This document shows positions 1 through 7,325 of a DNA stretch of 24,485 bases, one piece after another. A program made the position numbers and the translations under genes. The stretch is taken from positions 1 to 24,485 of the forward strand of contig JACPDD010000014.1 in NCBI GenBank assembly GCA_016184205.1. The letters run 5' to 3'. The notes under the pieces were generated by a model, which was given only the letters and a program-made list of their open reading frames with translations, was not told the origin of the DNA and ran no database searches. The DNA comes from Candidatus Levyibacteriota bacterium. Its GTDB lineage: Bacteria; Patescibacteriota; Microgenomatia; Levybacterales; UBA12049. Position 1 is the first letter of the stretch; every line of letters begins with the position of its first letter.

Positions 1-1570
1 ATGCTTCGCCTCCAAAATTTCTCATAATCCTGTTGAAGCTTGCACTTTGGGAAAAAGCAGAAGCTACGGGAAGATTTGCAAACACCAAATTCTTCGGAGA
101 AAATTCCTGCCATTTATTAGCAAACCGCAACATATCCAGCGAGACCAGAATCAGAAGAAGTAAGCCACAAACATAAATGAATTTTTTATTTAGAGTGGAA
201 AGAAACACTATGCCTACCCCCAAGAAAAAAACTAAGGTTGGTAACTTCAGATTATTTTTTGCAATTACGGTTTTAAGCGCTGGGATGTGGAATCCCATAT
301 ATACCGCTGCCCATAGTAGAATAATTAATGCCACGAGAATGGAAAAAAAGATAGCAATCTTTTTTATTTTTTTATCCTTGAGATCTTTGACCAGGCCGTC
401 AAATCCAAACGCTGACAAAACTGCAAACATAAAACTATAAACAACAATATCTCGGCTCGCTGCGCTTGTAGAAAGAACAGGAATCTTAAGCATTATCAAA
501 AGGTCTATCAATTTTGTATCCAGAGCAAAAAGAAGCGCGGCAGTGCCTACAATAAGAAAAAATAATATCTCTTTTTTCTTTTTTACCGTGACCGCATAAA
601 GGGAAAGCACTAAGGGAATAACTCCAATAAATCCATTCCATTCAGCCCAGTGTCCAAACCAATCATTTCTTGTAACAGGATTGCCAAAAAAATCTGGAGC
701 AAAGAGTGTGGGAAGATAAGACAGAGGAATCACCTCATCTTTTTGGAAACTATCGCTCCTAAAAGACTGTGAGTAAAACTCTATTGAAGGCAACAGTTGG
801 GGCATAGCAAGTAAAAGCCCAAAAGCAGTAAATAACGAAGCTTTTAGGAAACTTCTTAAGTCTTTTGTGGCAATCAACTTATATACAATGTATGCAAATG
901 TCGAAAGAAGAAAGTAAATACTTATCTGGAAGTGTCCGCTAAAAAAAGATAGAGGAATAGTAAATGACAGAAGTGCTAAAAATCTTATTTTTTTTGTATT
1001 AAAATATTTTTCAACAGCAAAAAGGGCAAGCGGGAGCGGGAGGATTGCATATCCAAGCGTTCCATAACCCATCCAGGAAGTTATGAAACCGCAAAACATA
1101 AAGGAGGCTGCAGAAATTACACTTGCTACCCTACTTCTTTTAAGCGCCCTGACAAAAATATATATAAAAATTCCAGCAAGAAGAGGCTGCATAAGCACCA
1201 AAAGACTCCAGGCGTCAACAAAAGGGAAAACAAAGAATAGAATATTAAAAGGAGATAGCACAGCCGATTGATAATTAGCAAGAAGTGGCGTTCCTGCAAA
1301 ACTATAGGGATTCCACAATGGAACTTGGCCATCTTTCCAAATTTGAATTGCTAAGTGCCTCCAGGGATAGATTTGAGTTATTACGTCAGGCATTGCGCCA
1401 TTTTTCACCGGACCAGCAAACTGAGGATACGCACTCCATGGGGCAAAATTATTCAGTTGGTAAGTCGCTGCAAAGGGTGCTTTGCCTTTCAAAAAATATG
1501 GGCTCGCAAAAACAAACCATACTGCAAAAATAAAAATTAGCGGCCAAAACCTTAAGCACAATCTCTTCAT
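1..1570 (-). CDS. YfhO-like polytopic membrane protein (3' end cut by window edge)
   Basis: An open frame runs leftward from an ATG at 1570 to the window edge without a stop, giving about 523 codons of an incomplete protein. After an N-terminal membrane segment there is a soluble loop, then the segment WNPYSFAGTPLLANYQ, followed by many hydrophobic helices separated by short basic loops. The same layout occurs in the complete YfhO-like protein at 10546-12933, which has WNPHNFSGNPLMANFQ, so the two are paralogues. YfhO (PF09586) proteins are large membrane proteins related in architecture to GT-C glycosyltransferases and implicated in adding sugars to wall polymers in Firmicutes. The sugar and acceptor here are unknown. 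The start overlaps the stop of the preceding gene as ATGA, indicating translational coupling as the last visible gene of the long leftward operon. Full-length members are usually 750-900 residues, so the C-terminal extracytoplasmic domain is probably beyond the edge. Confidence 0.85.
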   Translation of the reverse strand, partial: MKRLCLRFWPLIFIFAVWFVFASPYFLKGKAPFAATYQLNNFAPWSAYPQFAGPVKNGAMPDVITQIYPWRHLAIQIWKDGQVPLWNPYSFAGTPLLANYQSAVLSPFNILFFVFPFVDAWSLLVLMQPLLAGIFIYIFVRALKRSRVASVISAASFMFCGFITSWMGYGTLGYAILPLPLALFAVEKYFNTKKIRFLALLSFTIPLSFFSGHFQISIYFLLSTFAYIVYKLIATKDLRSFLKASLFTAFGLLLAMPQLLPSIEFYSQSFRSDSFQKDEVIPLSYLPTLFAPDFFGNPVTRNDWFGHWAEWNGFIGVIPLVLSLYAVTVKKKKEILFFLIVGTAALLFALDTKLIDLLIMLKIPVLSTSAASRDIVVYSFMFAVLSAFGFDGLVKDLKDKKIKKIAIFFSILVALIILLWAAVYMGFHIPALKTVIAKNNLKLPTLVFFLGVGIVFLSTLNKKFIYVCGLLLLILVSLDMLRFANKWQEFSPKNLVFANLPVASAFSQSASFNRIMRNFGGEA

Positions 1571-2715
1571 TTCCTTATTATATATTTTCTAGCAGCTTCG
1601 GATAATGCTTTTGTAGCAATAATGTAAATGAAAGGCGTCAGTGGCATAAAGTATCTTACTGATACGTTTCCCAAAGAAAGGAGCATGGAATATGAAATTA
1701 TCCAAAGCAAAATAACCTTATCAACATCTTCCAGTTTTTTTCTAACCAATTTTGTAAGTAGCAAACCAAACGACAATACTATTGAGATAGGCCATATAAT
1801 TATCCATTGAGAATCAGAAGAAATTGATCTATCTCCCCACCACGTGTGCCACCTGTTAAAAAGAATAAGGTCCCAAAACGAAAATGGAATCCCAAGTTCT
1901 GACTTGTGATATACGTAAATATATTTTTGAATACCGAATACACTTAGCAGAGAATAACCATCCATAATTGTTTTAAAATATGAAGCAATTAAAACAACTA
2001 GAGATATAGGCAAAGTGAGGACGAAAGCAAAAATTTTCCTAATATCTCTTTCTAAGAGAAGATACGCAACAAATGCTAAAAGAAGAAATGCACCCAAAAT
2101 AAAAAATCTGGTACTGATAACTGCTCCCAACATAACAGATACTAAAATAAACCATCTCGTATAATTTTTACTCCTGTTTGCTCTAATGAAAAAATATAAA
2201 GCAAAAATTATAAAAGGTAATTGAATCGGTTCTATAAGAGGCAAGTTAACTGCAGTATTCAAAAAAAGAGGTTCATTTATAAATATAGTCAAAGGTACAA
2301 GCGCCAGTAAGCTATTTTTAAGACTCGCTTTTGCTATTAAAAAAACTCCAAGGGCAGAAAGACCTAAAAGAATAATTGAAGTTGTTGTCGCATTATTAAA
2401 AATAATAATTGATAGACCGATTAGATATAATCCGAGCGGAGGCTGGTCAGATAAAACCAGAATAGGATTAGCTCCTCTTATAAGTGCTCCTCCTGCATAA
2501 GCTTCCATAGTTTGGTCTGGAATTATTCCCGGATTTATTTTTGTAACGTACTGCGAAGTTTCATAAGCCCGCTTTAGAGGTTCATATTGATAGTTTCTGT
2601 AAAAGAAAGACTCCCTATTTTGATAAAGCAGCATTGCGGGCCTTATTAAAATTAGGATCAAAAAACACAACGCAAATATACTAGTTTTGTTTATTTTTTT
2701 CTTTGGAGTTCCCAT
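1567..2715 (-). CDS. GT-C/GT39-like integral membrane glycosyltransferase
   Basis: This 382-residue protein has a basic N-terminus, about nine or ten hydrophobic helices, and a long first extracytoplasmic loop (about residues 33-85). That loop contains a Tyr- and Asp-containing stretch ending in DQPPL, resembling the acidic and D-x-x-PL segments of the PMT/ArnT (GT39) first loop. GT-C enzymes transfer a sugar from a polyprenyl-phosphate donor on the outer face of the membrane. At 382 residues it is short for GT39 (usually 450-600), and no classical DE motif is visible, so the exact family is uncertain. It overlaps the upstream GT2 gene by 25 nt and the downstream YfhO gene by 4 nt, which places it firmly in the operon. 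It could alternatively be a membrane protein of the GT-C fold without catalytic activity. Confidence 0.75.
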   Translation of the reverse strand: MGTPKKKINKTSIFALCFLILILIRPAMLLYQNRESFFYRNYQYEPLKRAYETSQYVTKINPGIIPDQTMEAYAGGALIRGANPILVLSDQPPLGLYLIGLSIIIFNNATTTSIILLGLSALGVFLIAKASLKNSLLALVPLTIFINEPLFLNTAVNLPLIEPIQLPFIIFALYFFIRANRSKNYTRWFILVSVMLGAVISTRFFILGAFLLLAFVAYLLLERDIRKIFAFVLTLPISLVVLIASYFKTIMDGYSLLSVFGIQKYIYVYHKSELGIPFSFWDLILFNRWHTWWGDRSISSDSQWIIIWPISIVLSFGLLLTKLVRKKLEDVDKVILLWIISYSMLLSLGNVSVRYFMPLTPFIYIIATKALSEAARKYIIRK

Positions 2716-3440
2716 AACCTCGCATAAGTTGTAAAAATGCTAAAAGCTTGATACATACTCTCTATGAGTCCCACAGTGCCAACCTTAAATCCCCTCTGTA
2801 CAAAATAATAATTACAAAAAGTTGTTATCATAATTCGCGGAAATCTCCACCATGACATCTTCGGGTGTCCAGCACTGTAGCGAAGTTCTGCTTCTATCTT
2901 AGACCATTCAATTGTTTTTCTTAACATTTGAGAAAGATTTCTGTGCGTATAGTGAAGCAGGAATCCTGTCAATTCGGAAACTTTGCCTTCTATAACCGGG
3001 CTTTCATGCAATTTTCCTCTCCACCCCTTAAACCCTGCCCTTTTAAAAAGTCTTTCCATTTTTTCCTGTTGCGGCCACTCATGGTTCCCTAAATAGAAAT
3101 TCTTTCTTGTAACTTTGTATGCTACGATTTCAGAATATTTGATATTTGATATTTGATATTTGATATTCCTAGCAAGTTCACTCGTTACTCGCTCGTCTGC
3201 ATCAACATATAAAACCCAATCTCCAGTTGCTATTTTAAGCCCTGTATTTCTAAGTTCCGAGAAATCCTTAGAGTCAGCTTTTGTAACTTTTGCGCCCATT
3301 CTTTCTGCAATTTGGGCCGTTCTATCCTCAGAGACATTATCTACTACAATTATTTCATCGCAAAAAGAAAGACTGTCCAGACAGTCTGCAATCCTTTCTT
3401 CCTCATTTTTTGCAATAACAATACCTGTTATTCTACTCAT
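2691..3440 (-). CDS. GT2 glycosyltransferase, WaaE/KdtX-like
   Basis: This 249-residue GT-A fold enzyme opens with GIVIAKNEEERIADCL, the typical start of the WaaE-like GT2 group. VVDNVSEDRT (about residues 32-41) is the nucleotide-binding Asp region. VDADE (79-83) is the DxD-type metal-binding motif, and ELRNTGL lies before it. This group transfers a hexose from an NDP-sugar in the cytoplasm, for example in LPS core synthesis of proteobacteria; the acceptor here is unknown. It has no membrane helix. The upstream gene's stop overlaps its start (ATGA), and its own end overlaps the next gene by 25 nt. An odd feature is the 7-nt tandem repeat at 3135-3167, which encodes residues of about 92-102, just after the DxD motif, with the low-complexity sequence NIKYQISNIKY. 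Confidence 0.9.
   Translation of the reverse strand: MSRITGIVIAKNEEERIADCLDSLSFCDEIIVVDNVSEDRTAQIAERMGAKVTKADSKDFSELRNTGLKIATGDWVLYVDADERVTSELARNIKYQISNIKYSEIVAYKVTRKNFYLGNHEWPQQEKMERLFKRAGFKGWRGKLHESPVIEGKVSELTGFLLHYTHRNLSQMLRKTIEWSKIEAELRYSAGHPKMSWWRFPRIMITTFCNYYFVQRGFKVGTVGLIESMYQAFSIFTTYARLWELQRKK
3135..3167. repeat. 7-nt tandem repeat inside a GT2 gene
   Basis: The unit ATATTTG occurs four times in full plus five bases of a fifth copy, with no mismatches. It lies within the WaaE-like GT2 coding sequence. Because 7 is not a multiple of 3, gain or loss of one unit would shift the reading frame after about residue 92, so the tract could act as a phase-variation switch. Equally, it may be one of the short repetitive insertions often seen in genomes of this type. 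Confidence 0.95.
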
Positions 3441-4360
3441 GGTTCTATCCTATAACTTCCTTTCCCAAACTTTCTCCGGTAGAAATCCATAATTCCTATT
3501 CTCTGCCATTTTCTTCCGGATTTAATCAACTTGATGCTTTCTCTAATTAGAGCGACCTTTGAGCGAATAGGAGCATAATTAATCCCAAACAACATTCTAT
3601 TGCGGGTAATATAGTAATCTTGAAGCGAAGATCCTGATCCGCCCGCCGAACCTGCATTTTTGTGCCAGATTACAGCTCTGGGTTCGTAAATTATTTTAAA
3701 TCCATGCTTGCGTGCTCTTTGAGATAAATCATTATCTTCATAATAAAGAAAGTATTTTTTGTCAAAAGTTCCCACTTTTTCCAAAGTTTTTCTTGTTATA
3801 AGCATGCAACAGCCGCTAACGTAGTCAGTTTCGAAGGTATTATCATATTGCCCCCTATCAACCTCATCCACTCCTCTATGATGACCTATAACATTTTTCC
3901 AATCCATCTGCCCTCCTGCGTACCAAAAAACTTTTCCTAAATCTTCTTTTTCGTATCTTCCTTTATGATATTCGAATCCTTTTGCAAAATAGATTTTGGG
4001 ACCGACAATACCAACCTTTGAATCTTTACTGGCAGCTTCAACCATTTCTCTAGCAAAATTTTTATCAAGAAGGGTGTCATTATTTAAAATAATTACATAG
4101 TCCGCGCCTCTACCCAGAGCGTATCTAATTCCTACATTATGACCTTCTGCAAATCCTAAATTTTCACTGTTTCTAATAAAAACAAGAGGCATATTTTTAA
4201 GAAAGTTGGGCCCTATATCAAATTTTTCCTCGGAGGCGTTATCTATTACTATTACTGTTATACTAAAATCCTGAATCTTAATTTTATCCAACTCTGCAAG
4301 ACAAGAAAAGGTATTTTCTCTTCCATTGAAGTTAATTATAGAAACGAAAACGTTTTTCAT
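3437..4360 (-). CDS. GT2 glycosyltransferase, rhamnosyltransferase (WbbL)-like
   Basis: This 307-residue cytoplasmic GT-A enzyme begins VSIINFNGRENTFSCL. It has VIDNAS (38-43), the segment ENLGFAEGHNVGIRYAL, the metal-binding NND at about 93-95, and the acceptor-side segment DYVSGCCMLITRKTLEKVGTF followed by YYEDNDLSQRARKHGF. This combination is typical of the WbbL/RfbF group that transfers rhamnose or related sugars to lipid-linked glycans, although the donor sugar cannot be read from sequence. The length matches the family, so the gene appears intact. It shares one base with the upstream GT2 gene (TAATG) and four with the downstream one. It probably extends a polyprenyl-linked or surface oligosaccharide in the same pathway as the flippase further upstream in the operon. 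Confidence 0.92.
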   Translation of the reverse strand: MKNVFVSIINFNGRENTFSCLAELDKIKIQDFSITVIVIDNASEEKFDIGPNFLKNMPLVFIRNSENLGFAEGHNVGIRYALGRGADYVIILNNDTLLDKNFAREMVEAASKDSKVGIVGPKIYFAKGFEYHKGRYEKEDLGKVFWYAGGQMDWKNVIGHHRGVDEVDRGQYDNTFETDYVSGCCMLITRKTLEKVGTFDKKYFLYYEDNDLSQRARKHGFKIIYEPRAVIWHKNAGSAGGSGSSLQDYYITRNRMLFGINYAPIRSKVALIRESIKLIKSGRKWQRIGIMDFYRRKFGKGSYRIEP

Positions 4361-5289
4361 TATTTGCGGTAAAACGCCTTATAGAAGATCCTTTTGACAG
4401 GATTGGTAGTGTTTTTAATTTTCTCATTTATTAGCCAGAATTTTAGCTCTTTACCTGCCATTGCCATTTCACGCTTAGATTTGTCCAGAATATTCCCCTG
4501 TTCGATTTCGGGAAAACCCTGTTCTTCCCAAACAAAAGCGAAAACACAAAAGTGGTAAAACGCCATAAGAAGCGAAAGCATTATCCCATGAAATCCGTCC
4601 TTGTATCCTTCCTGAGCAAAGAAACGCGTTAAGAATTCTTTTAATGGAAATTTAATAGCATCTGCAAAGTTTGCTTTGTAACCCTTGCTAATTAGAACCT
4701 TTGCCTCATTGGGAACATAAATATTACTCATTTTGTGCAAAAACTGAGAAATGGTTTGATAATTATAATGGAGGATGTGCTCCTTTAGATAATCTACCTC
4801 CCCGGTGACTTTCACCATCTCATGTACATGTTTCTCTTCGAATTTACCCTTTGTGCGCTTGAATAACCGAAGCTGTGGATCTGGATACCAACCCGCGTGT
4901 TTTATCCACTTACCAAAAATTATGTTTCTCCTTGGAATAAAGTAGCCGTTTATATTCTGAGCGTTGAGATTTGACTCCGATTTAATCGGGGTTGAGATTT
5001 GCAATTTGACTTCGTCGCGAAGCTCTGGGGTAATCCTTTCATCATCATCTAGGCACAATATCCATTCGCCTGATGCCTTGGAAAACCCATAATTTTTATT
5101 AACGTTAAGCATTGGATTATTGGGGCGATCGAATATTTTTGAGGTATATTTTTTAGCAATTTCTACAGTTTTGTCAATTGAAGAGTTATTAACTAAAATA
5201 ATTTCATCGGCAAATTGGACAGATTTTAGACAATCTTCAATTTTATCCTGTGCATTATAGGCAGAAATAACAACAGAAAGCTTGGTCAT
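4360..5289 (-). CDS. GT2 glycosyltransferase, WaaE/KdtX-like
   Basis: This 309-residue GT-A enzyme begins KLSVVISAYNAQDKIEDCL. It has VNNSSIDKT in the nucleotide-binding region (33-41), NKNYGFSKASGEWILCLD before the metal site, and DDDE (81-84) as the DxD motif. It is a paralogue of the enzyme at 2691-3440 but has an insertion of about 20 residues after DEVKLQIS. The DNA there contains a 10-nt direct repeat (GTTGAGATTT) around 4965-5005 and a short palindrome CCGATTTAATCGG. The C-terminal third is longer than in WaaE and ends in a basic amphipathic region that could touch the membrane. The start ATG directly follows a TAA at 5290-5292, which is the likely ancestral stop of the flippase. Confidence 0.9.
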   Translation of the reverse strand: MTKLSVVISAYNAQDKIEDCLKSVQFADEIILVNNSSIDKTVEIAKKYTSKIFDRPNNPMLNVNKNYGFSKASGEWILCLDDDERITPELRDEVKLQISTPIKSESNLNAQNINGYFIPRRNIIFGKWIKHAGWYPDPQLRLFKRTKGKFEEKHVHEMVKVTGEVDYLKEHILHYNYQTISQFLHKMSNIYVPNEAKVLISKGYKANFADAIKFPLKEFLTRFFAQEGYKDGFHGIMLSLLMAFYHFCVFAFVWEEQGFPEIEQGNILDKSKREMAMAGKELKFWLINEKIKNTTNPVKRIFYKAFYRK

Positions 5290-6628
5290 TTATTTTTGCA
5301 AGTTTGCTTTGACCATTTTGAAATCTTCTATTATTTGGCTTCGGGCCAGAGCTCAACGCAGGATAACCCACAATCTTTAAGATGCTAAAATTAATATGAC
5401 GCTTCACTAAATAAACAACGCCCACAACAGAAGTTGCAACAATTGCCGAAGACACAGAAACACCATTAAATCCGTATGCATTAATAGCCAAAGGAGTTAT
5501 GACCCAGGTTCCAACCGTCCAAAAAATCATAAGATAGAGCGTTATTTTTATCTTTCCTATGGAGTTTAGAGCGTTTGTCAAGGGAGTTGATATGCTTGAT
5601 AGCGCTGCATTTGCGGAAAAAAACCAGAGTGAAAAAAGAGCAGGCTCCCATTTAATATATTTGGGAATCAGTTGTATGAAATACGGAGACATTACAACAA
5701 GGCCTACGAGGGAAGGGAAAATAATAAAACACGAAGCGAATATAGATTTTTCCAGTCCCTTAGCAAGCGTTTCCCTTTCATGCTGAAGGCGGGAAAAAGA
5801 AGGAAAAGTTATTCTTATAACATTGTCCATAACAAGCCTAAGCGGCATGAGCGCCCATTTTTGAGCAAATCCAATATACCCTACTTGCGCAAGCGGCAGA
5901 ACTTTTCCAATGTAGACAATCAGCAAGTCATCTTTGAGAAGCGCGAGGAAACTGTTGGCTTGAAATGGAATTCCAAACGAGAGAAGTTTTCTTGCTGCGG
6001 GTTTTGAGAATGCGAATCCTACCCTCCATGGACTTATTATATAAATTGTAATAACTCCACTTATTCCTCTAAGAAGTACCGCAACCGTAAAGCTTAGAAT
6101 TCCAAAGCCCGCCATTGCAAGGGCAACCGCGCTTATATTAAAGACGAGCGTTTCTACAATTTGCGGAATGACAAGCTTCTCAAACCGCAACTCTCTCTCA
6201 AGAATTATAGAAGGAATAGTTTTAAATGAAGACAAGAAAAACGCTACAATTAATGCTCTAAACAATAAGAGACCATTTTCTTCTAAGCGGTAGAATGACG
6301 CAATTGCGCCTGATAAAAGAAGTGCAGCTGCACAAATGAAAATCACCAGGATTTGCTGAATTGTAAAAGTCGTCCTTAGTTCTTCCCGGGTGGGAGATTC
6401 TTTTTTCTGTATGAGCGCTGCAGCAAGGCCAATATCGGAAAAGTAGGAAAGGAATGCAATTGCCGAAGATACAACAAAGAAGACTCCAAAAACTGAAGGG
6501 GACAAGAAAATCGTAAGAAGAAGATTGGAGATAAGTCCCACTACTTGAACAAAAAAAGTTCTCGAGGTTAGCGCAAAAACTCCTTTTATAGATCTTCTTG
6601 TAACTTGTGCTATGTCAACTTCTTGCAT
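5255..6628 (-). CDS. Wzx-type polysaccharide flippase with aberrant C-terminus
   Basis: This MATE-like polytopic protein begins RRSIKGVFALTSRTFFVQVVG and continues LLLTIFLSPSVFGVFFVVSSAI, the signature opening of polysaccharide flippases of the Wzx/PST type (Polysacc_synt families). Such proteins flip polyprenyl-pyrophosphate-linked oligosaccharides to the outer face of the membrane. Helices alternate regularly up to HINFSILKIVGYPALS at about residue 426, where the last pair of helices should begin. Instead, the frame continues into a hydrophilic tail of about 31 residues ending QAFCCYFCL and overlaps the next gene by 35 nt. In the +1 frame, codons for ALARSQIIEDFKMVKANLQK followed by TAA (5290-5292) end exactly before the next start, which looks like the original C-terminus. 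The gene therefore seems to have lost its last helices by an out-of-frame deletion, or the assembly is wrong here. Confidence 0.85.
   Translation of the reverse strand: MQEVDIAQVTRRSIKGVFALTSRTFFVQVVGLISNLLLTIFLSPSVFGVFFVVSSAIAFLSYFSDIGLAAALIQKKESPTREELRTTFTIQQILVIFICAAALLLSGAIASFYRLEENGLLLFRALIVAFFLSSFKTIPSIILERELRFEKLVIPQIVETLVFNISAVALAMAGFGILSFTVAVLLRGISGVITIYIISPWRVGFAFSKPAARKLLSFGIPFQANSFLALLKDDLLIVYIGKVLPLAQVGYIGFAQKWALMPLRLVMDNVIRITFPSFSRLQHERETLAKGLEKSIFASCFIIFPSLVGLVVMSPYFIQLIPKYIKWEPALFSLWFFSANAALSSISTPLTNALNSIGKIKITLYLMIFWTVGTWVITPLAINAYGFNGVSVSSAIVATSVVGVVYLVKRHINFSILKIVGYPALSSGPKPNNRRFQNGQSKLAKINDQAFCCYFCL
5290..5352 (-). pseudogene. Out-of-frame remnant of the flippase C-terminal tail
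   Basis: Read in the frame one base ahead of the flippase, these bases encode a 20-residue charged helix-like tail (ALARSQIIEDFKMVKANLQK) followed by TAA, with a TGA immediately before it at 5353-5355. The TAA directly abuts the ATG of the following GT2 gene, the gene-to-gene spacing usual in this operon. I infer that it is the displaced native end of the flippase. Confidence 0.5.
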
Positions 6629-7325
6629 AATGCAAATCTTTCCATAATATCAAGCTTTCCCTTACTGCTCTTATTATTACTCTTGCATTTCCACCGCTCT
6701 GATCTCCATATTTTCTTGGATAATGTGATACCTGAACCTGCGCTATTTTAAGATTCTTCTTTTTGGCCTTTGCCAAAATCTCCGTTGTTATCATTGCACC
6801 CTCGGATTTTAGGGGCATAATCTTATTTAATGCTTCTTTTTTAAAAAGTTTAAAACCACAATCTATGTCTTTAAAGTAAAGTCCAAAAAGAATGAGATCC
6901 CAAACTTTTAAAAGGTTCATTAAAACGTGCCTGAAAGGATTATCTAATCTTTTTTTTCTAAATCCAATGACCATATCAGCCTCATTAATTTTCTCAAGGA
7001 GCTTTGAGACCTGCGCAAAGTCAAATTGAGAATCTCCATCCGTAAAAACTACAAGATTGTATTTTGCATTTGAAAAACCATGTTTAAGCGCCGCTCCATA
7101 TCCTCTATTCCTAGGATCTGCCACTACAACAAGATTAGGATTTTCACTGGCAAGTTTCCTTGCAATTTTAAGGGTGTTATCAGAAGAACCGTCATCCACC
7201 ATTATAATCTCCCATTTTGAAGCAACTTCTTGGGCTACCGCAATGGCCTTTTTTACAACCTCTTCTATATTTTTTTCTTCGTTCCAAAATGGAAAGAAAA
7301 TTGAAAGCTGTGAAACTTTATCCAT
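6615..7325 (-). CDS. GT2 polyprenyl-phosphate glycosyltransferase (DPM1/Alg5-like)
   Basis: This 236-residue GT-A enzyme has FFPFWNEEKNIEEVV at the start, MVDDGSSDNT (42-51), RNRGYGAALKHGF (72-84), and the metal-binding FTDGDSQ (94-100). It then has DMVIGFR and DIDCGFKLFKKEAL. This pattern is characteristic of dolichol/polyprenol-phosphate mannose or glucose synthases, which charge the lipid carrier on the cytoplasmic side. There is no C-terminal membrane domain, so it is the single-domain form. Such enzymes supply the donors used by GT-C enzymes, many of which are encoded in the same operon. The start overlaps the end of the preceding gene by 8 nt, and its end overlaps the flippase start by 14 nt. 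Confidence 0.9.
   Translation of the reverse strand: MDKVSQLSIFFPFWNEEKNIEEVVKKAIAVAQEVASKWEIIMVDDGSSDNTLKIARKLASENPNLVVVADPRNRGYGAALKHGFSNAKYNLVVFTDGDSQFDFAQVSKLLEKINEADMVIGFRKKRLDNPFRHVLMNLLKVWDLILFGLYFKDIDCGFKLFKKEALNKIMPLKSEGAMITTEILAKAKKKNLKIAQVQVSHYPRKYGDQSGGNARVIIRAVRESLILWKDLHYARS

Noticed and set aside
177..440. Rightward open frame at the left edge
   Set aside because: It is antisense to the continuous YfhO-like coding frame, which has far better protein features.
3135..3167. A CRISPR array
   Set aside because: The units are only 7 nt with no spacers; it is a simple tandem repeat inside a gene.
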